Of a DNA stretch of 15,000 nucleotides, positions 1 to 9,826 are shown in pieces. This DNA is from Stramonita haemastoma (Eukaryota; Mollusca; Gastropoda; Neogastropoda; Muricidae). How positions within the stretch are numbered: position 1 is the first letter of the stretch; every line of letters starts with the position of its first letter. The notes under the pieces were generated by a model. That model was not told the origin of the DNA. It was given only the letters and a program-made list of their open reading frames with translations, and ran no database searches. Both the position numbers and the translations under genes were made by a program. The DNA lies in NCBI GenBank assembly GCA_030674155.1, contig CM060318.1:79265203-79280202 (forward strand), read 5' to 3'.

Positions 1-129
1 TGTAGAAAAAGCCAGTTAGCCTGATTTCTTTCCTTTAAAAAACTCATCATAACTCATACATTGGCGCATTTGCACTAAATTTCCCAGTCAGTAGGTGGAA
101 CGTGGAGGAACCCATCCAATTACAAGTTG

Positions 130-290
130 CAGATTGCATGCTGGGTATGTTCATGTCATCCATATTCCCGTCCGAAGACGCCTACTTTTTGTTAACAAAA
201 ATGTGGAGAGATGGGTTTATATATAACGTGTGCGCAAGATGTCATGCAAGTTTTCACACATGGGACCTTGGTTTATTGTCTTCTCTTCTT
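130..290 (-). mobile_element. Diverged SINE core fragment, minus strand
   Basis: Read on the minus strand, about 285 down to 220 aligns well with the core of the SINE at 2531-2602: both contain AATAAAC, AGGTCCC, TGTG and a CATCTTGC.CACACGTT block in the same order and spacing. No tRNA-like head remains; on that side the copy runs directly into the microsatellite at 292-382, so it is 5'-truncated or its head was replaced by repeat expansion. The far end, towards 130, is less certain and rests only on remembered resemblance to gastropod SINEs. A short open frame across this stretch is not treated as a gene. Confidence 0.6.
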
Positions 291-291
291 G

Positions 292-342
292 TTCTTCTTC
301 TTCTTCTTCTTCTTCTTCTTCTTCTTCTTCTTCTTCTTCTTC

Positions 343-382
<40 letters not shown>
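292..382. repeat. Compound trinucleotide microsatellite (TTC)n(GTC)n
   Basis: A pure TTC run to about 346 switches directly to a pure CGT/GTC run to about 382. Reading frames through it give poly-Leu/Val, poly-Phe/Ser or poly-Ser/Arg and are artefacts of the repeat. It abuts the SINE fragment on its left. Confidence 0.95.
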
Positions 383-1011
383 GGGTCGAGTACTCAGTCA
401 GCAATTACTGTTGCTGTCTCATGTGTGAAAATGCGTTGCGTTCATATCATCCTTAGGTGTGTGTGGGGAATGGAATCGGATTTAATGATAATAACAGAGG
501 GCACCAAAATTAATCACATGGAAAACGCACGTAGGCTCATATAACATTCTATAAATCCCAATTCACGTTAGACGATGCACAACAAATCATAATTTGTTCA
601 GTAAAAGAGCCACGATGCTACCAAATATAGTCCCTGAAACATTCAGAGTCGTCCTGATGCTATTCAAAGTGACAGGAAAATGTGTGTGAAAAGACCTCTC
701 ACGTAGACTATCTACAGCATGTACTTTTCCATCCATTGGCTGAAATCGGTGTCTTTAGAAGCATTAGTCTTAAATATCAAACAAAGCTTTCTTTAGAAGC
801 CACTCACAACATTTTAAAACACAAGCATTTGCGATAACAAAATAACTACTACTCGCGAGAATAAGCTTTTGAAAAAAATTAAAAGATAAAAGCAAATCAA
901 TACCTTGCTATTAATGTAAGTCTACATTATCACCTTGTCTGAATTTCAGTGTGTTTTTTTCTCGACATTGGATAATTGACATAATTTTTACTTGATTAAT
1001 ATATTTCATGC

Positions 1012-1013
<2 letters not shown>
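383..1013. other. No gene seen; AT-rich unique sequence
   Basis: No open frame with protein-like composition, no splice-bounded coding segment and no RNA gene was recognised here. The sequence is moderately AT-rich without clear repeats. Confidence 0.6.
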
Positions 1014-1602
<589 letters not shown>

Positions 1603-1611
1603 GTCTCTGTC

Positions 1612-1689
<78 letters not shown>

Positions 1690-1706
1690 CCTCCCTCCCT
1701 CCCTCC

Positions 1707-1798
<92 letters not shown>

Positions 1799-1850
1799 CT
1801 CTCCTCTTCCTCTCCTCTCTCTCCATCTCCCTCTCTTTCCTCCCCCCCCG
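1603..1850. repeat. Compound microsatellite (TCTG)n(CCCT)n(CT)n
   Basis: Continuous pyrimidine-rich repeat: TCTG units to about 1684, then CCCT units to about 1708, then CT units to about 1797, then a degraded CT/CCT stretch ending in a C run. The same ingredients recur at 3279-3503, 8816-8989, 14281-14497 and 14938-15000. Confidence 0.95.
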
Positions 1851-2097
1851 CCCCATTAGACCAAAACAGAAAGAAGTCAGCCAGCAAAAAGTGGGTCGTT
1901 CCCGATAACTCCCAAGCACAAGCCGCAAAGCATCACAGCTGATGGAAAACGACAGAACAGGCACCAGGATTATCTTCCACACCACACAATGCACACAGCA
2001 GTACCCAGCCTCCTAGGTCCAATTTCCCCCAAGGGTAGCCACACAGTGAACGGAATTTTCCGTACCCTTCATCCCCATCAGTCCATTCAGCAGAGAT

Positions 2098-2409
2098 AGA
2101 TCGGTGGCCTAGTAGGTTAAACCACAGGTCTACAAAACGAAAGATCACAGGTTTAATTCTACTTGACACTGGATTTCTTCTTTCTTCGGTAGGGCTATGA
2201 GTTGAAGTAGACTGGGGGACTGGTCTTTCGGAAAAGAGGACAAAACAAGGTCTCTTGTGTAGCATGGTATTTTCAGAGCGCGTAAAAACATACTCTACAG
2301 AAACAACACATTTGTCCCTAAGAAAATTCTGAAAAAAGAAACCCCTTTCTTATAAGGGAAACAAATCCATCCCAAATAAGAAATATAAAAAGGAAAGCTC
2401 TGCTTTTGT
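2098..2409 (+). mobile_element. tRNA-derived SINE, diverged copy 1
   Basis: The head has a tRNA-like A box (TGGCCTAGTAGGTTA near 2104-2118) and a weak B-box-like GGTTTAATTC near 2150. The body at 2222-2285 shares a block with the SINE immediately downstream (TTCGGA, GAG, AAAC, AGGTC, TTGTG in the same order). Divergence and the degraded B box indicate an old copy that is unlikely to be transcribed. The ends are approximate because no target-site duplication was found; the right end is set where the next SINE head begins. Confidence 0.6.
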
Positions 2410-2790
2410 GGGGACGGTATAGCCTGGTTAGTTAGAGCGTTGATCTACTAACCTGGGTTCGAATCCCGTTCAAGGGAATATTATTTTCCCCCTGGAGTTA
2501 ACATTAGTGCCGACCCCACTGCCCCCAAACGTCCTTCGGATGAGAAAATAAACTGAGGTCCCGTGTGCTAACGCACGCAGAACATCTTGCTCACACGTTA
2601 AAACTTGTTCCGCTTTTTGGAAGAGTAGGCCATTGTGTGCCGGTTGAAACAAATGACAAAATTTACGAAACTGCACATTTATTCCATTATCCTCAAAATA
2701 AAAGAATAAAAGAAAGTACTCTATCCAGAAAAAAAAGCAACCTGAATTTCTTGCTGAGAAATCTGTGGTGACTGTTATGTGAGAGTACAT
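2410..2790 (+). mobile_element. tRNA-derived SINE, copy 2, head-to-tail with copy 1
   Basis: The tRNA-like head is clearer here: an A box TAGCCTGGTTAGTTAGAGC at about 2420-2438 and an excellent B box GGTTCGAATCCC at about 2457-2468. The body from 2531 (CCTTCGGATGAGAAAATAAA, then AGGTCCCGTGTG) matches copy 1 and the minus-strand fragment at 220-285. A cloverleaf cannot be completed and no paired acceptor stem is present, so this is a SINE head, not a tRNA gene. The 3' end is uncertain; I place it after GAGAAATCTGTGGTGA and the following short AT-rich stretch. Confidence 0.7.
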
Positions 2791-3275
2791 ACGATTAAAT
2801 ACTGTACAGTGTTTCCTGAATTTATGATATGATAGGATGAAAAGACAATACAATGAATCACTAGCTGTTTAACCTTATACAGCGTCAGTTTTTTCCCCGT
2901 ATACTTTTGGAAAGGGATTTTCCATGCGTGGGTTGGAGTAAGGAGGAGCATTATGTTTGTTTTGTGCGAAGTGTTTTTTTGGTTGTTGTTGTTGCTGTTG
3001 TTGTTCTTTTTTGTCGCAAACGTTATTGTTGTGTGTCCAAGTTTCTGTTGTTGTTCTGTATGAGAGATATAGGATGAAAGATAATTGATGATTTCTATAG
3101 GCAGTACAGCTTCCTTGTTTTCTTTCAAGAGCGCACAGAAACTCCCCAGAGGACGTCTTTACTCTACTGTCATCATGAGGATATGGATGAGCATTGACTG
3201 TGCATCTGCTCCTCATTGAAAATATTACAAGTTTTATTTCTTCCCTCTTTCTTTTCTCTACTTCTTCTGCGACTG

Positions 3276-3278
<3 letters not shown>
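2791..3278. other. No gene seen; imperfect GTT repeats
   Basis: No supported gene. An imperfect GTT-rich run lies near 2981-3055 and the sequence just before the next microsatellite is pyrimidine-rich. Minus-strand open frames here (Gln/Asn runs) reflect the GTT repeat. Confidence 0.5.
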
Positions 3279-3503
<225 letters not shown>

Positions 3504-3626
3504 GGGGGCAATTACGTGATGTGAAGACGAAGACGTATTGAAATCGAGCTGGTGTTTTTGTGATTCAAAAACTAGTTTTTAAGTGGCTTTAAATCTTCAT
3601 TGATTGTATATAGATAGATCAGGAGG
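3504..3626 (+). promoter_or_regulatory. LINE 5' UTR, presumed internal promoter region
   Basis: About 123 bases between the microsatellite and the ORF1 ATG. It opens with a G run, common at LINE 5' ends. An in-frame TAG at 3615-3617 closes the frame upstream, fixing the ORF1 start at the ATG at 3627, which follows AGGAGG by chance (no bacterial meaning here). LINEs of this type normally carry a promoter inside the 5' UTR; no specific element can be named. Confidence 0.6.
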
Positions 3627-4691
3627 ATGGGCATATCCGTGCAGTTGTACAGAGCTGTGTGTGGGACATTTGCCGCAGTGTTCGCCTCCTTTATGTCTAA
3701 ACGGGCAGAATTCAAATCAACTATGAGAAACGCCATTCTGACGTTGAGAAACCGGCGAGACGGTGTCATGTTAGGACTGACCCTCACCTACTTATTTTGG
3801 GGGGGGCTTTTATTACGGTGTGGCGATGTGGAGACCAACCCTGGACCCACCACCCCTGGATCCACTGGCCGCAAGCTGAGGCAGACCAGCTTGGTTGATG
3901 GTGCTGGTGGTCGTAGCACCATCACAGGCACAGCATCCAGGAAAACCAGAACGAGGGCTGATGTGACTACCTACACCAACACGCCTACGACCATACACCG
4001 TGGCCAGGACTCCTCTTCTACTGGGTCTCCTAAGGAACTGTCCTTCAACACCATGACAGCAAAAATCGAAAAAGTGGAAAACTTGCTGAAAACAACAACT
4101 GACAGTTTGAACAATGAGATCAAATTGTTGACAGACAGTGTTGGTGCGTTGAAAGAAGAAATGTGCAGCCTGAAGAAAGACATGGACGTTCTTAGAACTG
4201 AAAATGAAGACTTAAAACAGTCAAATACAAAATTGATGGATAGGGTTGAAAAACTAGAAAAGAAATCCGATGATTTAGAAGGAAGGTCCAGACGAAACAA
4301 CGTCATTTTTCATGGTTTAGATAGGAGAGCTGATGAGACTGGAGCTGACTGTGAGAGGATTGTAAAAAGTCTTCTCTCAGAAAAAATGGATGTAGCAGAT
4401 GTGAAATTCGATAGAGTGCATAGGATAAACTCTAAACCCAGCTCTCCCATTATTGCTAGGTGTTGTTTTTATCAAGATAAGCTTAGCATACTGAAGGCAA
4501 AGACTCGGCTGAAGGGCTCAAAGATTTTTGTAGACGAAGATTTTTCCCAAGCAGTTAGAGAAATTAGACGCAAACTGACCCCGTATTTGAAGAGTGCCCG
4601 AGCAGAAGGAAAGAATGTGAGAATGATTTTTGATCATTTGATCATTGATGGTGAAAAGATGACCCTCAATAATCTCGAAAGAAACAAATAG
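3627..4691 (+). CDS. LINE ORF1 protein: 2A-bearing leader, coiled coil, L1-ORF1-like RNA-binding region
   Basis: The 354-residue protein presumably binds LINE RNA and forms the retrotransposition particle with ORF2p. Residues 1-54 are basic; residues 47-63 are hydrophobic (VMLGLTLTYLFWGG) and run into a 2A motif ending NPGP at 71-74. Residues 75-142 are Thr/Ser/Arg-rich and probably disordered. Residues about 143-218 form a strong heptad coiled coil (KIEKVENLLK through RVEKLEKK). From 222, RRNNVIFHGL begins an RRM-like fold as in L1 ORF1p, and about 290-345 resembles the L1 ORF1p C-terminal domain (VDEDFSQAVREIRRKL). The start is the first ATG after an in-frame stop. If the 2A works, ribosomes release a 73-residue leader and continue with a 281-residue protein starting at Pro74. 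It is in the same frame as ORF2, with one TAG between. L1-superfamily or CR1-group origin is not decided. Confidence 0.9.
   Translation: MGISVQLYRAVCGTFAAVFASFMSKRAEFKSTMRNAILTLRNRRDGVMLGLTLTYLFWGGLLLRCGDVETNPGPTTPGSTGRKLRQTSLVDGAGGRSTITGTASRKTRTRADVTTYTNTPTTIHRGQDSSSTGSPKELSFNTMTAKIEKVENLLKTTTDSLNNEIKLLTDSVGALKEEMCSLKKDMDVLRTENEDLKQSNTKLMDRVEKLEKKSDDLEGRSRRNNVIFHGLDRRADETGADCERIVKSLLSEKMDVADVKFDRVHRINSKPSSPIIARCCFYQDKLSILKAKTRLKGSKIFVDEDFSQAVREIRRKLTPYLKSARAEGKNVRMIFDHLIIDGEKMTLNNLERNK
3789..3848 (+). other. 2A-like ribosome-skipping (StopGo) peptide coding segment
   Basis: Residues 55-74 of ORF1 end in LLLRCGDVETNPGP, which matches the 2A core D(V/I)ExNPGP exactly. In known 2A elements the Gly-Pro bond, here G73-P74 (codons at 3843-3848), is not formed and translation continues at the proline. 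2A-like sequences have been reported near the ORF1 N terminus of other APE-type LINEs, for example in sea urchin, and some double as signal sequences. The hydrophobic run just upstream fits that pattern. Activity here is inferred from the motif only. Confidence 0.9.
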
Positions 4692-4955
4692 CTTGTTGGC
4701 CGGCCCATACACACATCTGTCTGTAGAGGTATTTCACAGGGGGGTAGGAAAAGTAAACATACACCGGGCGTAAAGTCTCAGTTAGATAGGACTAGACCTA
4801 GACCTACTTCAGTAAAGGGGCTTTGTGCTGTAACCAGCAAGACTGGGCTTTGTGCTGTAACCAGCAAGACGGGACCTGGCTTTGCCGGGCGAGGAGACAA
4901 AGACAAAGACTGCAGTACACTAGCCCTAGACCTAACCCTACATAGGCCTAATGAT
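4689..4955 (+). other. In-frame TAG and open linker joining ORF1 to ORF2
   Basis: The TAG at 4689-4691 ends ORF1. From 4692 the same frame stays open for 88 codons up to 4955 and on into ORF2. In these 264 bases I count 8 stops in one alternative frame and 9 in the other, but none in the ORF1/ORF2 frame, although the segment is rich in CTAG, GTAA and CCTA. It contains no ATG in this frame. The translated linker is basic and includes an exact nine-residue tandem repeat. This suggests that the linker is translated, for instance by stop-codon readthrough, or that the TAG is specific to this copy. Confidence 0.7.
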
Positions 4956-7900
4956 TTGTCATCTGGCTTTAGACCATGCTTAAATAAAGAGTCCTCTTTA
5001 AATAATGATTTTGGTACAGTTGATAGCATTAATTTGATGTCTTGTCATATTAATGGAAGTAGTGAAAATGTGAGTTTAGATGACGTAGTACATCAACTAG
5101 AGTGTGGCAATACAAATCAAGCAAATAAAACTTTTTCATTTTTGTCCTGGAACGTAAATGGATTATTGTCAAAACTGGTCGATGGAGATTTTGTATCTTA
5201 TGTGCGTAGCTTTGATTTTATTTGTCTGACAGAAACGTTCTTGGAAAATATCCAGCCAGATGTTTTTAGTGGCTATAAAGCCTTCTGTAAGGCGGCAACT
5301 AAAGTTAGCCATCAAGGGAGACGATCAGGGGGAGTAGTTTGTTTGATTAAGAATGAGTTATCTGCACTTGTAAAATATTTAGATGTTCCTTACCCTAACA
5401 TTTGTACTTTTCTCTGTGACAAATCTTTATTGTGTACCTCAAGAATTGTTTTGCTTGTATGTGTGTATATCCCACCTGAAGGTTCTCCTTTTTATAACAT
5501 GTTTGATAATGATAGTGGGATTGCTATGATGGAAGAATATTTAGCCGATTGTGTGGTTGCTTTGGATGAAGTTGATATAATATTGTGTGGAGACTTAAAC
5601 AGTAGGACATCAAACTTTTCTTGCCATCATGTAGCAGATGATTTTATTTCAGAGCTCCAAAGCAAAAGCATGTCTCTTAGTGGTAATCGTTATTCTGAAG
5701 ATTCTGTTATAAATAATTATGGTAAATTATTATTGAACATGTGTACTACATTTAGTTTACAAATTCTGAATGGTGTATGTAATGGTGATCAGCAGGGTCG
5801 CTATACGTACATTTCTGATGGAGGATGCAGTGTTAATGATTATTTTTTAGTGTCAGATGATTTGTTCTCTCAGATTTTTGACTCATGCCGTTTGTTTGTT
5901 GCTGAACGTTCTGATTCAGATCACCTTCCTGTGGAATTACATATTAATCCATTGTATAAAACTTATGTAACAGCCGAAGAGTCATCTGTTGTGGAAAAGT
6001 TTGTGTGGGATGAAAACAAACTCTCAGCGTATAAAGATAATCTTTGTGAGGAAGACATGTGTGTAACTTTTTCAAATGCCTTACAGATGATTGATGAGAA
6101 CATTAATGAAGCTCTAGATTTGTTCAATAGTTGTATAAAGTCCAGTGCTGAATGTATGAAGAAACAGGTACATGTAAAAAAAGGTTTATCAAATGCAACA
6201 TGGTTTGATAATGAATGTAAAAGTATGAAGTACAGGGTAAGAAAATTATTAAAGACTTACCGGAAAACGTTAAAGAACGAAGACAGAAATTTGTACTGTG
6301 TTTTAAGAAGGGAATATAAATACATGCTAGAAAGGAAAAGGAAACAGTATAATATGACATTACTTGCAGACATGGTGTCTTCAATCTCTTCTCAAGTCCA
6401 GTTCTGGAAAAGTGTTAAGAAGGCGTCATTTAGAAATAGTCAGCCAAAGAATAGTATATCAGTTGACAGTTGGTTTCAACATTTCAAAACCCTGTTGGAG
6501 AAAGACTCATCAGACAACTCCATGAATACTAATTTTGACTATGATGAAAGTGAGAAAGATTTTGATCGTCCAATATCTAAAGGTGAAATATATTGGGCAC
6601 TTAGAAAACTAAAGAATGATAAAGCAGCAGGTCCTGATCAAATCATTGGAGAATTGCTGAAAAATGGAGGTGAAGACGTTGTGCTTTTCCTTCTAAAATT
6701 ATTCAACAAAATCTTTGAGGATGGCCTTTTCCCAGATAACTGGACTGAATCTATAATCCTAACATTACACAAAAAGGGCGATGTTGATAACCCTAATAAC
6801 TACAGGGGAATTTCTCTTAGTGATATAAGTAGTAAGTTGTATAGTATTATCATTAATAATAGATTACAGGAATGGGTTATGAAAAATGATATTACAGGTG
6901 AACACCAAGCTGGTTTTAAGAGAGGATATTCCACTATAGATCATATGTTTACTCTGCTTGCGTTTGTACAGAAACAGTTTGCTCTTAACCGTAAACTCTA
7001 TGTGGCATTTATAGATTTTGAAAAGGCATTTGATTCTGTTAATAGAAACTTGTTGTGGCCTATTCTCCTGAAAAATGGTGTGAAGGGTAAATTATTACGA
7101 TGTTTGAGAGCCATGTATCAGAATGTCAGAAGCAGAATAAGATGTGGTACTAAACTGACTGATATAATATACTGTACCACGGGTGTTAAACAGGGTGATG
7201 TATGTAGCCCTTTACTGTTTTCGGTTTTTATTAACGAGTTAGCCAGAGAAGTCATCAATAATGGTAAACATGGTGCCACTTTCCCCCAAGATGCCACAGA
7301 ATTATCTATTCTTCTACTTGCTGATGATGTTGTCCTGCTATCTGAAACAGTTGTTGGCTTACAAAAGCAGTTAAATAGCTTGAGCAGTGCTGCAGTGGCA
7401 CTTGATCTTAAGGTTAATCTGAATAAGAGCAATATCGTTGTATTCAGAAAAGGTGGTCATTTAGCTGCTCATGAAAAATGGTTGTACAATGGAAAAGTCA
7501 TGCCTGTGATTAATGTATATAAATACTTAGGAATCTGTTTTTCTACAAAGCTTAGTTTCACAACTGCATGTAAAGATCTGGCAAGTCGAGGTAAACGAAG
7601 TTTGTTATTGGTTTTGAGAAAATTACGAATATTGAATAATAACTCCTTTGATTTGTTCATTAAGATATTTGATGCCCAAATACAACCCACTGTGTTATAT
7701 GGTGCAGAAATTTGGGGTTTGGATGCAGCTGCAACACATTGTGAATCAGTGCACCTCTTTGCTTTAAAACAGTTTCTAGGCTTAGATAGACGTACACCCA
7801 ATGATCTTGTGTATAGTGAAACTAATAGATATCCTCTCTCCGTTAATGCTGCTGTAAGATGTATTAGATACTGGATTAAGATTCTATATATGGATGAGAA

Positions 7901-8516
7901 CAGGCTACCTTTTAAGTCTTACAAGATGCTTTATGATCTAGACCTCAAAGGGAAAAACAACTGGGCTACACAAATACGCACCTGTTTATGTGAACTCGGT
8001 TTTGGATTTGTTTGGCTTAATCAAGGTGTTGGAAATTGTAGAGAATTTATAAACGCTTTCAGGCAAAGACTGATTGACTGCCGATGGCAGCAATGGAATG
8101 ACCATATACAAACCAGTGAAAGATATCAAATGTATAGACAGTTTATAAGTACTCATGATATCAAACCCTATCTCAAGCTTGATATGGACATTCATTTGAA
8201 AAGAATTATGTCTAAATTTAGACTTGGTGTATCAGATATAAATGTTCATAAATTCAGATACAGAGGATATGATATTGATGACCCTAGGTTACTATGCCCA
8301 TTATGTAAACAAGCACCTGAAGATGAAGTGCATTTTGTGTTATGCTGTCCAGTGTTAGAGGCTGTTAGGCAGAGTTACATCCCTGTAAAATATAGTAGGC
8401 AGGCTAATTCTTTTAGACTCTGTTTACTCATGGCGTCAAGTCAGCCTGAAGTTGTGCGCAGCCTCACTTTATATTTGTGTAAAGCTTTCAGAATAAGAGA
8501 TATTTTATTATCGTAA
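4692..8516 (+). CDS. LINE ORF2 protein: AP endonuclease, reverse transcriptase, CCHC finger
   Basis: This enzyme nicks target DNA and reverse-transcribes the LINE RNA at the nick. The coordinates give the whole open frame (1274 codons after the TAG). The first ATG is at 5037, giving 1159 residues; a TTG at 4956 is not a credible animal start. Numbering from 4956, the endonuclease begins at 60-71 (SWNVNGL at 64-70), continues with LTETFL and GDLN (212-215), and ends with SDSDH (319-323). The reverse transcriptase spans about 535-850: KAAGPDQI, GVKQGD, FIDFEKAFD with Asp687, and LADDVVLL with the catalytic pair Asp790-Asp791, then YKYLGI. A C-terminal finger CX2CX8HX3C occupies 1114-1130. No RNase H domain is seen. 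There are no internal stops or frameshifts. Composition is AT-rich, unlike the GC-rich host exons at 10.6-12.2 kb. How ORF2 is initiated is unclear: readthrough of the TAG, or reinitiation at 5037. Confidence 0.92.
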   Translation, partial: LVGRPIHTSVCRGISQGGRKSKHTPGVKSQLDRTRPRPTSVKGLCAVTSKTGLCAVTSKTGPGFAGRGDKDKDCSTLALDLTLHRPNDLSSGFRPCLNKESSLNNDFGTVDSINLMSCHINGSSENVSLDDVVHQLECGNTNQANKTFSFLSWNVNGLLSKLVDGDFVSYVRSFDFICLTETFLENIQPDVFSGYKAFCKAATKVSHQGRRSGGVVCLIKNELSALVKYLDVPYPNICTFLCDKSLLCTSRIVLLVCVYIPPEGSPFYNMFDNDSGIAMMEEYLADCVVALDEVDIILCGDLNSRTSNFSCHHVADDFISELQSKSMSLSGNRYSEDSVINNYGKLLLNMCTTFSLQILNGVCNGDQQGRYTYISDGGCSVNDYFLVSDDLFSQIFDSCRLFVAERSDSDHLPVELHINPLYKTYVTAEESSVVEKFVWDENKLSAYKDNLCEEDMCVTFSNALQMIDENINEALDLFNSCIKSSAECMKKQVHVKKGLSNATWFDNECKSMKYRVRKLLKTYRKTLKNEDRNLYCVLRREYKYMLERKRKQYNMTLLADMVSSISSQVQFWKSVKKASFRNSQPKNSISVDSWFQHFKTLLEKDSSDNSMNTNFDYDESEKDFDRPISKGEIYWALRKLKNDKAAGPDQIIGELLKNGGEDVVLFLLKLFNKIFEDGLFPDNWTESIILTLHKKGDVDNPNNYRGISLSDISSKLYSIIINNRLQEWVMKNDITGEHQAGFKRGYSTIDHMFTLLAFVQKQFALNRKLYVAFIDFEKAFDSVNRNLLWPILLKNGVKGKLLRCLRAMYQNVRSRIRCGTKLTDIIYCTTGVKQGDVCSPLLFSVFINELAREVINNGKHGATFPQDATELSILLLADDVVLLSETVVGLQKQLNSLSSAAVALDLKVNLNKSNIVVFRKGGHLAAHEKWLYNGKVMPVINVYKYLGICFSTKLSFTTACKDLASRGKRSLLLVLRKLRILNNNSFDLFIKIFDAQIQPTVLYGAEIWGLDAAATHCESVHLFALKQFLGLDRRTPNDLVYSETNRYPLSVNAAVRCIRYWIKILYMDENRLPFKSYKMLYDLDLKGKNNWATQIRTCLCELGFGFVWLNQGVGNCREFINAFRQRLIDCRWQQWNDHIQTSERYQMYRQFISTHDIKPYLKLDMDIHLKRIMSKFRLGVSDINVHKFRYRGYDIDDPRLLCPLCKQAPEDEVHFVLCCPVLEAVRQSYIPVKYSRQANSFRLCLLMASSQPEVVRSLTLYLCKAFRIRDILLS
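4818..4871 (+). repeat. 27-bp tandem duplication within the ORF1-ORF2 linker
   Basis: Two adjacent copies (4818-4844 and 4845-4871) of a 27-base unit starting GGGCTTTGTGCTG, identical except at the last base. The length is a multiple of three, so the open frame is kept and encodes GLCAVTSKT twice. Confidence 0.93.
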
Positions 8517-8688
8517 GTCATGTCTTTGTAACTGATGTTGCTGCTATATAATAATTCCTTTTGTTGTTATTACTGTTGTCTTAATCCAACAACAAAATAC
8601 CAAAGCAGTTTGGCAACCCCCTTCATGTATGGGCCGATGGCCTTTTTGTGAATAAAGTTTTCGAGTTCGAGTTCGAGTTCGAGTTCGA

Positions 8689-8690
<2 letters not shown>
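8517..8690 (+). repeat. LINE 3' UTR: hairpin, AATAAA and (TTCGAG)5 tail
   Basis: Near the end lies a compact hairpin, GGCC-GAT-GGCC at 8632-8642, followed by a T run, AATAAA at 8651-8656, and five exact TTCGAG copies from 8660 to 8689. Short terminal repeats in place of poly(A), preceded by a hairpin, are the usual 3' recognition structure in CR1/L2-type LINEs. The tail then passes through TTC into (TC)n with no other sequence between. Confidence 0.88.

Positions 8691-8754
<64 letters not shown>
8691..8754. repeat. (TC)n tract directly after the LINE
   Basis: An uninterrupted TC dinucleotide run of about 63 bases between the LINE tail and a second retroelement 3' fragment. Confidence 0.95.
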
Positions 8755-8989
<235 letters not shown>

Positions 8990-9250
8990 TCTGTGCGTGT
9001 TTGCCCTTTTCCCCACCAATCACTTTTTACGATCTTCAGACAGAAAGATCTATAGAACTATTTTCAAAGAAAAACATCGTGACCTTATGGTCTTTTCTTG
9101 GAACATCAAAAGCAACAGCAAGCTTTATCCAAGACGGAAGAAATGATGACTTCAAATACATCAGAAAAGATAACATGATGATTTCTGTTTTAGAACATGG
9201 GGAAAGCCAATCATTACTTTTTTACATCTTAAAAGAAATATCTATATGCC
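8990..9250. other. No gene seen
   Basis: Short plus-strand open frames cross this stretch, but they run on from the microsatellite or into the SINE, and show no recognisable domain. Confidence 0.5.
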
Positions 9251-9571
9251 TACGTGACACTCAAGCCGCCGCTGTAGCCTAGTGGTTAGGGCGTTTGACT
9301 CGTAATCTAAAGGTTGCGGGTTCGATCCCAGCTTTCGGCTATGGCGTTGTGCCCTTGGAAAAGGCACTTTACGGCTATTTTCTCACCCCACCCAGGTGTA
9401 AAAGGGGTACCAACCTTGTGTTGGGGGTTAACCCTGCGATAGACTGGCGTCCTATCCAGGGGGGTGTCTATGACTCTCAGTCGCTTAACGCCACAGAAAC
9501 CGGGATAAGCACCGGCCTGATGAGCCGTAGGCTCGGGACAGACTTTAACTTAACTTTTTACGTGACACTCA
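9251..9571 (+). mobile_element. Complete tRNA-headed SINE with 13-bp target-site duplications
   Basis: The element occupies 9264-9558 and is bracketed by perfect direct repeats TACGTGACACTCA at 9251-9263 and 9559-9571. The head is tRNA-like: A box TAGCCTAGTGGTTAGG (about 9275-9290), an anticodon-like loop CTCGTAA (anticodon CGT, as in tRNA-Thr) with a mostly paired stem, and a B box GGTTCGATCCC (about 9319-9329). The body has GTGCCCTTGG and GGTGTAAAAGGGGTACC. The 3' end has the hairpin GAGCC-GTA-GGCTC followed by a TTAACTTAACTT tail, the layout of a LINE-derived 3' end, so a LINE with that tail is the probable mobiliser. The exact duplications and clean boxes suggest a fairly recent insertion. 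A 132-codon open frame across it is not a gene. Confidence 0.9.
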
Positions 9572-9749
9572 GCACCGCTTTCCTGAAAGACATCAATCCT
9601 GATAGGCAAGATATAAATCTAAACAATAAAAACCAAAGAAAGCAAACAAACAAACAAGACAAAACAAAACAGTTGAGTATGAATACTGCATAACTTGTTT
9701 CCCAAATGAATATGATACACACTATCACCTCTCTCTGTCTCTATCTCTC
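9572..9749. other. AT-rich spacer with A-rich runs
   Basis: No gene is seen. The stretch at about 9628-9672 is A-rich with repeated AAACA, ending before the CA-rich block. Confidence 0.5.
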
Positions 9750-9795
9750 ATTCACAACAAACACACACACATAATATCACACACACACACACACG

Positions 9796-9826
<31 letters not shown>

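Noticed and set aside
102..544. Three overlapping open frames with poly-Leu/Val, poly-Phe/Ser and poly-Ser/Arg tails
   Set aside because: They are frames of one trinucleotide microsatellite and a SINE fragment; no domain or coding signal outside the repeat.
2420..2470. tRNA gene
   Set aside because: A and B boxes are present but no complete cloverleaf or acceptor stem; the downstream body is shared with other SINE copies.
4956..4958. TTG as the ORF2 start
   Set aside because: Non-AUG TTG starts are not typical of animal translation; the frame is open upstream to the TAG and the first ATG is at 5037.
6124..7801. Minus-strand open frames opposite ORF2
   Set aside because: Shadows of the LINE coding strand, without recognisable domains.
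9268..9336. tRNA-Thr gene (CGT anticodon-like loop)
   Set aside because: It lies inside an element with target-site duplications and a SINE body; the acceptor stem does not pair properly.
9295..9693. 132-codon open frame on the plus strand
   Set aside because: It lies mostly within the SINE and its flank; no domain.
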